A stretch of DNA of 34,032 nucleotides, from assembly GCA_946545645.1 (NCBI GenBank), contig CAMNNQ010000133.1, positions 1-34,032 of the forward strand, read 5' to 3'. This DNA is from an uncultured Clostridia bacterium (GTDB lineage: Bacteria; Bacillota; Clostridia; Oscillospirales; Ruminococcaceae). A model generated the notes under the pieces. It searched no databases and was not told the DNA's origin. It worked only from the letters and a program-made list of their open reading frames with translations. A program made the position numbers and the translations under genes. Every line of letters begins with the position of its first letter. Positions within the stretch are counted from its first letter, which is position 1. Positions 26,163 through 33,280 of the stretch are shown here, piece by piece.

Positions 26163-26597
26163 TCAGATGTCTTTTTCCGGTATATAAATACAGTCGTATC
26201 TGACAGCGATACCGTCCGGATAGGCGATCTCCTTCTTTTCGGCGTGAAACCCGCATTTAAGGTAAAACCCCACCGCATCGTCATCTGTCTGCGCAAAGAG
26301 AGCGCAGAGCCCTTCCGAACTGACGGCATAGCGTATCAGCGATCTGCCTGTCCCTTTTCCGCGATACTTTTCCGCTACGGCTATCCCGACGATCTCCGGG
26401 ATATCTGCATTCCTGTCGAGTATCAATATCCCGCAGATGCTCTCATCTTCCGAGATAAAGACCCTGCTCTTCGGAAAGATGCTGCCGATGAAGGCGGTAT
26501 ATTTCTCATAGTCCGGCCTGTACATACACGGAGAATAGACTTCGTAGGCTTTTTCTGTCAGCAGCAGGCCGATATCCCTGCAAAGCGAGATCTTCAC
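26163..26597 (-). CDS. GNAT family N-acetyltransferase
   Basis: Encodes 144 aa from GTG 26597, which is 3 nt after the HAD gene stop; GGAAGAG serves as ribosome site. The acetyl-CoA-binding motif is IVGIAVAEKYRGKGTGRSLI (RGKGTG loop), followed by LFAQTDDDAVGFYLKCGF, the usual end of a GNAT domain. Substrate unknown. Co-transcription with a HAD phosphatase and pheA gives no clear functional hint. Confidence 0.88.
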   Translation of the reverse strand: MKISLCRDIGLLLTEKAYEVYSPCMYRPDYEKYTAFIGSIFPKSRVFISEDESICGILILDRNADIPEIVGIAVAEKYRGKGTGRSLIRYAVSSEGLCALFAQTDDDAVGFYLKCGFHAEKKEIAYPDGIAVRYDCIYIPEKDI

Positions 26598-26600
26598 AGA

Positions 26601-27263
26601 TCACTCTTCCTGCCGCCCGGCGGCCTTTATAACGTCTATCACCTTATCCAGGCTCTCGCAGCAATCGTAAAGCAGCGGTTTTATATCCTCAGAGGGCTGA
26701 GACAGATCCGGCACCATGATGACATTCAGATGCGCTATCGCAGCGGATATGACTCCGTTGGGAGAATCCTCAAGAGCTATGCAGTCTCCCGGGTCGAGGC
26801 CCAGCTTCAGGCAGGCATTCTGATAGATATCCGGGGCAGGCTTTCCGTTTTTCACCATATTCCCGCAGATAAAATCATCAAAAAAGTCATAGACGCCGAC
26901 GCTTTTAAGATACCTCTCAGTCCTGGGATAATCCGTCGCGGTGCAGACCGCTGCCTTTATGCCCTGCTCTTTGAGAAATCGCAGCAGCTCATCGAGGCCT
27001 TTTTTCTTTCTGATGCCGTTCTCAGCGATATATGCGTTCATAAGCTCGATGCGCCTTGCTCTTACTTTGGCATAATCGAAGCTGCCGAAAACTCTGTTGA
27101 GATGCGGGATCGCATAGGCTGAGGACAGCGAGCGTATCCCCAGAACGTGCTCGGGGCGCATGGGGTAGCCCATCTCATTTGCGGCCTCGCACCAGAACCG
27201 CCGAAGCAGGACTTCTGTGTCCAGCATAAGGCCGTCCATATCAAAAATAACTGCCTTGAACAT
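26601..27263 (-). CDS. HAD superfamily hydrolase, beta-phosphoglucomutase-like
   Basis: Encodes 220 aa, ATG 27263 behind CGGAGGA. Motif I is FDMDGLMLDTE (nucleophile Asp8, acid/base Asp10), motif II is in VCTATDY, motif III a Lys in MVKNGKPAPDIY, motif IV ALEDSPNG. A helical cap domain sits between residues about 15 and 80. These enzymes dephosphorylate small phosphometabolites or isomerise sugar phosphates; the substrate cannot be told. First gene of the HAD - GNAT - pheA operon. Confidence 0.92.
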   Translation of the reverse strand: MFKAVIFDMDGLMLDTEVLLRRFWCEAANEMGYPMRPEHVLGIRSLSSAYAIPHLNRVFGSFDYAKVRARRIELMNAYIAENGIRKKKGLDELLRFLKEQGIKAAVCTATDYPRTERYLKSVGVYDFFDDFICGNMVKNGKPAPDIYQNACLKLGLDPGDCIALEDSPNGVISAAIAHLNVIMVPDLSQPSEDIKPLLYDCCESLDKVIDVIKAAGRQEE

Positions 27264-27317
27264 ATTTCCTCCGTATTACTGATATGATCTGCGGCAGCAC
27301 AGAGCCGCGCTTATGTT

Positions 27318-27346
27318 ATTATACCACAGCTCTCTGCTTTTTGCAA
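27318..27346 (-). promoter_or_regulatory. Promoter of the HAD-GNAT-pheA operon
   Basis: On the minus strand TTGCAA (27346-27341), a 17-nt spacer and TATAAT (27323-27318), with a leader of about 50 nt. Confidence 0.78.
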
Positions 27347-27374
27347 GCCGAAATTTGCTTCCGCTGCCAGCCGA

Positions 27375-27403
27375 TTGACAACTGCTGCCAACTGTATTAT
27401 AAT
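27375..27403 (+). promoter_or_regulatory. Consensus promoter of the LCP-family gene
   Basis: TTGACA (27375-27380), 17 nt, TATAAT (27398-27403): a perfect consensus for the housekeeping sigma factor, divergent from the HAD operon promoter 30 bp away. The leader is about 70 nt and ends in GAAAGGGGGGG before the ATG. Confidence 0.88.
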
Positions 27404-27480
27404 AGGGTGAGGAACCAGTGCACAATGGAGGCGGCTGCTTATACAGAGCAAAGGCCGCGCATCGAAAGGGGGGGCGCTCA

Positions 27481-28776
27481 ATGTCTGACGACTTTGACAG
27501 GAATACCGGAAGCACACCCGAGCGGGACAGCTATGAGCTGGCTTACGAACAGCAGCTCCGCAATTTTACCGACCCTGACAACCGGGCTCCGACCGTCCCC
27601 GTTGAAAATCTGTCCGGGAGAGACTACGAGCAGCACCCCAACCGTATCGGGCGGGGCAGCAGAGGAAATATCCCGGGCCGTCGCTCCGCGAAAGGCAGGA
27701 AAAGATCAAAAGTGAAAACAAAACAATCTCATATAGACCGCAGTGAGCCCCTGCGCTTCGGGCAGAACCATGCCTCCGGGGCGGCTCAGGTAAAAAAGCG
27801 CTCGCCCGTAAAGAAGATCATCATAATACTGCTGATAGTCTTCTTGCTGTTCATCGTATTCGTCAATATAATGATCTTCCGCTATATCGGCAAGATCAAT
27901 AAAAAAGAGACAGGCACCCGCCGCTTTACCACCGCCTCTGTCTATTCAGACGATGTCCTGAACATCCTCGTCATCGGCTCGGATGCCAGAGACTCCTCCC
28001 AGCCGGGCAGGACAGACTCGATGATCCTGCTCTCCTTCAACAAAAAATCAGAGCAGACGACTCTGACTTCTTTCATGCGTGACAGCTATGTCATGCTGCC
28101 GGAATACGATCTCGACGGCGACGGCTCCATGTTCGGCGAGGGCGACAAATGCAGGCTGAATGCCGCTTATGTTTACGGCGGTCCGGAGCTGCTGATGGAC
28201 ACTATCCAGTATAATTTCGATATCAGGGTAGACCGGTACATATACGTTGATTTCTTCTCATTCATCGACATCGTCGATTCCGTCGGCGGCATCGAGCTGG
28301 ATATTACCGACGAAGAAGCCGACGGTATGCGCGCCCCGATGTACGAACAGAACAAGATCCTCGGAAACCCCTGGAAAACAGATTATCTCCCCTGCGGCGG
28401 CAAGGGCATCCGCGTAAACGGCAATCAGGCGCTGGGCTATGCCCGACTGAGATACGTCGGCAACGCCGACTTCCAGCGTACCGAGCGGCAGAGGATAGTT
28501 ATCTCGCAGCTCATGAAAAAGGTCTCCGGTCTCGGCCTTTTCGACAAGGACAAATTCGCCTGCGCTCTCTGTAAGAGCATTACCACCAATCTTTCATCCT
28601 GGGAGCTCTACAAGCTGATCTTACGCGCTCCCTCGCTTATCAAATACGAAACGAAACAGCTTCGGATCCCCGGCGATAAGGAATATTCCTACGCCATGAC
28701 TCCCGACGGAGCTTCAGTTCTTGAGATCAACTTCTCCAGCTGCACCGAGAGCCTGTACTCTGCGATCTACGGATAA
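27481..28776 (+). CDS. LytR-CpsA-Psr (LCP) family glycopolymer transferase
   Basis: Encodes 431 aa; ATG 27481 follows a G-rich ribosome site. A long, charged, probably disordered cytoplasmic N-terminus (residues 1-112, with RRSAKGRKRSKVKTK) precedes one membrane helix (about 113-133) and an extracellular LCP domain. Its motifs are VLNILVIGSDARD, GRTDSMILLSFN, SFMRDSYVMLP with the conserved Arg/Asp pair, DRYIYVDFFSFIDIVDSVGGI and ALGYARLRYVGNADFQRTERQR. LCP proteins move undecaprenyl-linked anionic polymers onto peptidoglycan. The N-terminal tail is longer than usual. No polymer synthesis genes are adjacent. Confidence 0.94.
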   Translation: MSDDFDRNTGSTPERDSYELAYEQQLRNFTDPDNRAPTVPVENLSGRDYEQHPNRIGRGSRGNIPGRRSAKGRKRSKVKTKQSHIDRSEPLRFGQNHASGAAQVKKRSPVKKIIIILLIVFLLFIVFVNIMIFRYIGKINKKETGTRRFTTASVYSDDVLNILVIGSDARDSSQPGRTDSMILLSFNKKSEQTTLTSFMRDSYVMLPEYDLDGDGSMFGEGDKCRLNAAYVYGGPELLMDTIQYNFDIRVDRYIYVDFFSFIDIVDSVGGIELDITDEEADGMRAPMYEQNKILGNPWKTDYLPCGGKGIRVNGNQALGYARLRYVGNADFQRTERQRIVISQLMKKVSGLGLFDKDKFACALCKSITTNLSSWELYKLILRAPSLIKYETKQLRIPGDKEYSYAMTPDGASVLEINFSSCTESLYSAIYG

Positions 28777-28894
28777 AATGCCTGCTGACAGCCGGCGCTC
28801 ATACAGAAATACTATGGCGCTCCTTCAGACAATACAGCTATGCCGTTCTTTATTCGGCCGACACAAATCAAATATCCGAAGGGAGAAACAGTAT

Positions 28895-29503
28895 ATGGAT
28901 CTGAACAAGATGATATCCAAAGCAGGCTCAGCGGTCGTTACCGTGACAGTATTTCTGTTCATGGTATTTCTGATAATAGATTTTTCTATGGGCAGCTACT
29001 TTGTCTGCCTGATATTACCGATAGGGTTTATCATGATGACGGCCGGGCTTCACAGAGAGTGCGAGGATGACCGCAAGATCGCTGCAAATATCGGCCTGAT
29101 CCTTGCGGCGGTGTACGCCACATTTATCATGCTCGTCTATTATTCACAGCTAACTACGGTAAAAAACGAACAGCTGAACGAACAGGCGGCAAAACTGTTA
29201 GAATTCGGCAGGTTCGGGCTTATCTTCAACTATGACCTGCTCGGCTACGGTGTAATGGCACTTTCCACCTTCTTCACCGGCCTTTCGATGAAACCTGAGA
29301 GCAAGGCGGACAAATGGCTCCGAGCGCTGATGATGATACACGGAGTGTTCTATTTCAGCTGCACTTTTATGCCGATAACAGGACTGTTCGCAAATATGTC
29401 CTCTGACGGCAACGGTATCGGCGGAAGGCTCGCTCTTGTTTTGTGGTGTGTTTATTTTCTGCCGATCGGTATCCTTTCATTTCTTCATTTCAGAAAAAAA
29501 TAA
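28895..29503 (+). CDS. Six-TM membrane protein of unknown function
   Basis: Encodes 202 aa. ATG 28895 follows AAGGGAGAAAC; a longer frame to 28721 overlaps the LCP gene and was rejected. Six hydrophobic segments can be read: about 13-29, 34-50, 64-82, 107-127, 141-158 and 175-195, with a charged cytoplasmic loop HRECEDDRK after the second. The arrangement recalls DUF998-type proteins but no decisive motif was seen. It is 118 bp after the LCP gene without an obvious promoter, so read-through is possible, and ends at a clear terminator. Confidence 0.75.
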   Translation: MDLNKMISKAGSAVVTVTVFLFMVFLIIDFSMGSYFVCLILPIGFIMMTAGLHRECEDDRKIAANIGLILAAVYATFIMLVYYSQLTTVKNEQLNEQAAKLLEFGRFGLIFNYDLLGYGVMALSTFFTGLSMKPESKADKWLRALMMIHGVFYFSCTFMPITGLFANMSSDGNGIGGRLALVLWCVYFLPIGILSFLHFRKK

Positions 29504-29550
29504 GATACGGCATCCTTCATTCTGCGGCAGATAATGATCTGTCTTAAAAT

Positions 29551-29594
29551 AATGCCCCTGAGCACTTTGGAATGCTTAGGGGCATTTCTTTTTT
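29551..29594 (+). terminator. Terminator between convergent genes
   Basis: AATGCCCCTGAGCA (29551-29564) pairs with TGCTTAGGGGCATT (29573-29586), 14 bp with one G-U pair and an 8-nt loop, followed by TCTTTTTT. It ends the six-TM protein transcript and could act on the convergent DUF4317 gene as well. Confidence 0.88.
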
Positions 29595-29607
29595 ACAGGT
29601 ATCAGGA

Positions 29608-30741
29608 TCATTTGATATTCGTCGGCATACCGTTTACGGAGACCTCCGGGTCGTCAAGAGCGATTATCAGGCATCTTCTGCCGTCGATCTTCTCGCATCT
29701 GACCTTGTCCTGAGCATCCTTGCCGATGTTTACGGTTATCGAGGGAGCAGAAAGGACTGTCTTTCTCTCGATAAGGTTTACTGCTGTCAGCGGCTTCTCG
29801 CCCATAGCTGTTTCAAAGACCTTCGGCAGATGCTCCAGCTTTTCCTGCGGGACGCCCACCTCCCAGAGTATAGACGAGAGCTCATGCTTGCCTACTGTTG
29901 CGGGCTCGGTCTCGTGGGCGGATTTATCCACCAGCTCGGTCAGCTTATCGTTGACAGCGGTTATCATATCGTAATCCAGCTCTTCCCCGACAACATTGTT
30001 GAGGATAGCATGGAAGGTCTCCTTTTCATTCTTGTAGGAAAGGACGAACTCGCAGCCCAGCAGATCATCGACTACGGAAGTATTGGGCTTTGCCGCATTC
30101 TTGGAATATACAAGGACACCGTTTATATCCGGGCGGCGGTCAGAGAATATGGGGAAGAGGAAACCGTCCGAGGGCATCTCGATGATACGGTCGGCTGTAG
30201 TCTTCCTGACGATGGAATTGGTCTCGTCTGAGAAGATGAGGCCGTCATATCTCAGCTCAACGGGGCAGACCGCAGTAATGATGAAATCGTAATCTATCTC
30301 GTGCTCCGCATCGTCGGTAAGCTCGTCCTGCTTTGTCTTGTTGAGGACGCTGTAAGTACAGTGGGCAGCAAAGACAGCGTATGTGGAGACATACTGCATC
30401 CTCTCTACTATCGCGGAGAGAAACTTATCCACCATTTCCTCATCTTTCAGCTTGCTCCTGACCAGCTCATACATAAACGGCTGCATACCGCCCTCAAGAT
30501 AGGCATCCTTCGGAAAGGCGTATTCCTTGAGATTGCGCCCAAGGGAACCGGAAAGAGTCTTTTTGAGGATAGCCATTATGAGCTCGCTGTCCTCCTGCGG
30601 GAGAGTCGGGAAAAGGACGTTTGAGCGGAATTTGATGTTCTTTTCGCTGTCAACAAAGGCAGAGACCACCTGCCCGATAGTGAAAAAGCCGCATTTTTCG
30701 GAAAAATTCTTCTTTATCTCATTTATCTCTTTTTTGTTCAT
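29608..30741 (-). CDS. DUF4317 family protein
   Basis: Encodes 377 aa. The start is ATG 30741, 7 nt after GGAGGT; another in-frame ATG at 30747 is only 1 nt from that site. The N-terminal MNKKEINEIKKNF, followed by TIGQVVSAFVDSEKN and the KKTLSGSLGRNL block, is what I recognise as DUF4317, a cytoplasmic-looking family found in Clostridia with unknown function. No signal peptide or membrane segment. The C-terminal section has a strand-rich VNIGKDAQDKVRCEKIDGRRCLIIAL. Monocistronic. Confidence 0.85.
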   Translation of the reverse strand: MNKKEINEIKKNFSEKCGFFTIGQVVSAFVDSEKNIKFRSNVLFPTLPQEDSELIMAILKKTLSGSLGRNLKEYAFPKDAYLEGGMQPFMYELVRSKLKDEEMVDKFLSAIVERMQYVSTYAVFAAHCTYSVLNKTKQDELTDDAEHEIDYDFIITAVCPVELRYDGLIFSDETNSIVRKTTADRIIEMPSDGFLFPIFSDRRPDINGVLVYSKNAAKPNTSVVDDLLGCEFVLSYKNEKETFHAILNNVVGEELDYDMITAVNDKLTELVDKSAHETEPATVGKHELSSILWEVGVPQEKLEHLPKVFETAMGEKPLTAVNLIERKTVLSAPSITVNIGKDAQDKVRCEKIDGRRCLIIALDDPEVSVNGMPTNIK

Positions 30742-30771
30742 TTTCATTACCTCCGAGAAAACAGTATTGAT

Positions 30772-30800
30772 ATTATATCACAAACTTTCCGGCATTTCAA
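30772..30800 (-). promoter_or_regulatory. Promoter of the DUF4317 gene
   Basis: On the minus strand TTGAAA (30800-30795), a 17-nt spacer and TATAAT (30777-30772), about 30 nt before the start. Confidence 0.8.
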
Positions 30801-30857
30801 GTCGTTTCTGCGCATTTATCCCGGCAGACTGAGCATAATATCTCCGAGGTGATAGCG

Positions 30858-32270
30858 ATGCAAGGCAGAAAAGGCTCTCTCGGGATGATACTTATAGGCG
30901 CGGCAGCGGCGCTTTTACTGGGCTCAGCCGCCGGGACGGTAATAAACGCCCAGCCTCCGGCGCCGGAAAAGAGCCCGGTCTATCGGGCAAAGGCAGCAAG
31001 AGGGCGTATCCTTGACAGATACGGCAGCATCCTGGCATACAGCGGCGAGGATGGCAGCAGGTCATATCCGGAAGACCTCTGCCCGCATATTATCGGGACA
31101 CTATCGGCCTCGGGAGAAGCTCAGAGCGGCATAGAGCTGGCGCTGGATACAGTTCTTCGCGGGCAGGACGGCCTGCGGGACAGCGGCCACAATATCCCCG
31201 TCAGAGACGGCTCGGATGTTTATCTTACTATCGACAGCAGCCTGCAAAGAGCAGCCGAGAGCATCCTGGAAAAGGCTGCCGCACAGTACAGAAAAGGTGT
31301 AGACTACGACACAGCAGCCCCCTACTGCGGTAAGGCGGGAGCCATAGTCATCCTCGGATGCGAAAGCGGCGAGGTCCTTGCCTGCGCTTCATACCCTGAC
31401 TTTCCGCTGAATGATTTTTCCCGGCGCTATGACAGCCTTGCCGCCGACGATAACTCTCCCCTGCTCTGCCGCGCTCTGAACGGCCTCTACCGCCCGGGCT
31501 CGACCTTCAAGCCTGTCACCGCCGCAGCCGCGCTCTGCTCGGGAGCCGTCAGAGCCGACACACGCTTTTGGTGCGGCTCTCATCTACGCCTCGGAGATAC
31601 TGATTTTTCCTGTGTCAAGCCTCACGGTGCCGCTGACGTGCGCAGGGCTCTGGAGCTGAGCTGCAACATCTACTTCTACCGCGCCGCTCTCCTGACCGGC
31701 AGCAGCCAGCTTACAAACTATGCCCGGCTCTTTGGCTTCGGGCAGGCTCCCCGCATCGAGCTCCCGACAGTACCCGGCAGCTTTGCCTCTCCGGAGAACA
31801 CCTCTCCCTGGAGCGAAGGCCAACTGATACAGGCCGCCATCGGCCAGTCCACCACCCTCTGCACTCCCCTGCAAATGGCGATAGAAGCCCTGACCCTCGC
31901 CCGGGAGGGCTCATATCTTGAACCGACGGTCATCCGCAGCACCGGCGGGATGCGCCCTGAAAGCGAACCTGTCCCGAACGATGAGCTTTACAGCTTCGGA
32001 AGCAAGGAGGTATTCGATCTTATAAAGCGGGGCATGACCGACTCGACGGTATACACCTACGGCGAATGGGCGCTCTCAAAGCTGCCGCACCCCTGCGCCG
32101 TAAAAACCGGCACTCCCCAGTCTCCCCGGGGCTATGACAGCGCCGTTATCGGCTTCTACCCCGCCGACAGACCTGAGATCGCCTTCGCCGTTATGCTGGA
32201 GGGGGGAGCTAACGCCAAGCATACGGTGTTTGAGATATGCGAGGCATATAATAAACGGATACAGTTCTGA
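30858..32270 (+). CDS. Short class B penicillin-binding protein (D,D-transpeptidase)
   Basis: Encodes 470 aa with ATG 30858 behind GAGGTGAT; the in-frame GTG 30849 overlaps that site. An N-terminal membrane anchor (about residues 7-28) is followed by RGRILDRYGSILAYSG, the class B pedestal motif, then a compact linker and the transpeptidase domain. The catalytic set is complete: Ser215-Thr-Phe-Lys218, SCN at 268-270 and KTGT at 416-419. It is shorter than FtsI, SpoVD or MrdA because the dimerisation region between the RGRI motif and the transpeptidase is much reduced, resembling the PbpA-like small class B group. It cross-links peptidoglycan outside the membrane. The next genes are secreted proteins. 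Confidence 0.9.
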   Translation: MQGRKGSLGMILIGAAAALLLGSAAGTVINAQPPAPEKSPVYRAKAARGRILDRYGSILAYSGEDGSRSYPEDLCPHIIGTLSASGEAQSGIELALDTVLRGQDGLRDSGHNIPVRDGSDVYLTIDSSLQRAAESILEKAAAQYRKGVDYDTAAPYCGKAGAIVILGCESGEVLACASYPDFPLNDFSRRYDSLAADDNSPLLCRALNGLYRPGSTFKPVTAAAALCSGAVRADTRFWCGSHLRLGDTDFSCVKPHGAADVRRALELSCNIYFYRAALLTGSSQLTNYARLFGFGQAPRIELPTVPGSFASPENTSPWSEGQLIQAAIGQSTTLCTPLQMAIEALTLAREGSYLEPTVIRSTGGMRPESEPVPNDELYSFGSKEVFDLIKRGMTDSTVYTYGEWALSKLPHPCAVKTGTPQSPRGYDSAVIGFYPADRPEIAFAVMLEGGANAKHTVFEICEAYNKRIQF

Positions 32271-32320
32271 GCGCCTGATCCCCGGAAATATCAGTACCAG
32301 GCAGACTTGACAGCATCTCT

Positions 32321-32360
32321 TTTATATACTTGATTTTTTAATTATATACTTGACTTTTTT
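32321..32360 (+). repeat. Two tandem 20-bp AT-rich repeats in front of the RNA promoter
   Basis: TTATATACTTGATTTTTT (from 32322) and TTATATACTTGACTTTTT (from 32342) are the same unit with one C/T difference, repeated at a 20-bp period. Each contains TTGAYT; the second is the -35 box of the RNA promoter. This may be duplicated promoter sequence or an AT-rich UP-like element. Confidence 0.6.
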
Positions 32361-32378
32361 TTAAATATATAGTATAAT
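32350..32378 (+). promoter_or_regulatory. Strong promoter of the candidate noncoding RNA
   Basis: TTGACT (32350-32355), 17 nt, TATAAT (32373-32378), preceded by a T- and A-rich stretch. The predicted start is near 32385, immediately before the structured segment. Confidence 0.82.
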
Positions 32379-32385
32379 ATATATA

Positions 32386-32551
32386 GGAAATACCGCACGA
32401 CCCCTGTGCACAGGATGTGCAGTCCGGATCTTCAACAGATCGCCATAATCCGACGCAGGTGAGCTGACGCCCGGCGAGAAGAATTTGGATATAACGACGA
32501 AAACCCGGCAAGCAGACGGAGTGCAGAGGCATTAGCTGCGGGTCATGCGGT
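32386..32551 (+). ncRNA. Candidate structured noncoding RNA or leader RNA, about 165 nt
   Basis: The stretch has no ORF, starts just after a strong promoter and is closed by a long helix: ACCGCACGACCC (32392-32403) pairs with GGGTCATGCGGT (32540-32551), 11 of 12 positions. CCTGTGCAC (32403-32411) can continue the pairing with GTGCAGAGG (32521-32529). The interior contains helices such as CGGAT / ATCCG (32425-32452) and purine-rich single-strand-like blocks (GGTGAGCTGACG, GACGAAAACCCGG). It has the look of a conserved freestanding Clostridia RNA. By size and promoter context raiA-type RNA comes to mind, but I cannot confirm that from memory. It could instead be a long leader controlling the secreted protease 62 bp downstream; no U-rich terminator separates them. 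The rest of 32271-32612 holds only the repeats and promoter. Confidence 0.55.
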
Positions 32552-32612
32552 GTTGCTTATATAATCATTTCTGACAATCTTGTTTTGGCCTACGTTAAAG
32601 GAGGGTGTAAAA

Positions 32613-33278
32613 ATGGTAAAAGGGACTCGCACGATATTCAAAAAACTTATTTCTTCAATAACTGCACTGAGTGTTATGATCTGTGGTTTTACTTTTCCGG
32701 CTTATGCTCACAATTCCGATTATTTCAGCGGAATATATACCGGCATCATAACACATCAGAATCTCAAGTTCAGAATTGAATCGTCAGCTATTACGTCATT
32801 TCTTACATCCAGCGTTTATTATTCAGCATACGGGTGGTCTAACGTAAGCAATAGTGTAGGTAGTATAGGAATAGCAATCGCTTCTCCAGGAATGCCTTCC
32901 AGCGGATTCTATAGCGTATATGGCCAATGGTTTACCGATGGCACTCTTGGTGAAACCATCCCGCGCGATTCGTCTGGAAATATTGTTTCAATGGGTTCAA
33001 ATTGGTATTCATTATCAATTACAATGAATACTAATTCAAGTTCATTTTCTGGTGCTGATAATGCAACAACAGCAGCCAAAAAGACCTTTACTCATGAAGT
33101 CGGCCATGCTTTGAAACTTTCGCACCCAGCATTTGGCTACAGTATTCCCGGACACACGTATCAAGGTCTGCCAAAAGCAGTAATGAATCAAGGCTTAACT
33201 ATGAGTTCAAAGCCTTGGATCTCATCTACAGTTGTCACTCACGATATAAGCAATCTACAAACGAAATGGGGGTCATAA
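32613..33278 (+). CDS. Secreted metzincin-like zinc metalloprotease
   Basis: Encodes 221 aa; ATG 32613 follows AAAGGAGGG. Signal peptide residues 1-32 (MVKGTRTIFKK, hydrophobic core, FPAYA then cleavage). The zinc motif is His161-Glu-x-x-His165-x5-His171 (THEVGHALKLSHP), where the usual metzincin glycine after the third position is Leu-Lys here, and a Met-turn candidate PKAVMNQG has Met191. This matches matrixin/snapalysin-like metzincins. The mature domain (about 190 aa) is Ser/Asn/Thr/Tyr-rich. Base composition is visibly richer in A+T than neighbours on both sides, with codons such as AAT, TCA and GTT frequent, which suggests transfer. It is 2 bp from the following lipoprotein gene, so the two form a pair. 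Substrate unknown. Confidence 0.82.
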   Translation: MVKGTRTIFKKLISSITALSVMICGFTFPAYAHNSDYFSGIYTGIITHQNLKFRIESSAITSFLTSSVYYSAYGWSNVSNSVGSIGIAIASPGMPSSGFYSVYGQWFTDGTLGETIPRDSSGNIVSMGSNWYSLSITMNTNSSSFSGADNATTAAKKTFTHEVGHALKLSHPAFGYSIPGHTYQGLPKAVMNQGLTMSSKPWISSTVVTHDISNLQTKWGS

Positions 33279-33280
33279 TT

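Noticed and set aside
26157..27122. 321-codon plus-strand ORF over the GNAT and HAD genes
   Set aside because: Covers two well-recognised minus-strand genes and would need to be read through both.
32456..32480. Possible hammerhead-type ribozyme core (CTGACG ... GAGAAG)
   Set aside because: The required CTGATGA and GAAA elements and a cleavage triplet in correct positions are not present.
32490..32515. Possible SAM-I riboswitch (GACGAAAACCCGGCAAGC resembles part of the SAM-I core)
   Set aside because: The upstream AGAGxGGxxGAGGGA block and downstream GGTGCxAATTCC block of SAM-I are missing, and the downstream genes are not sulfur or methionine genes.
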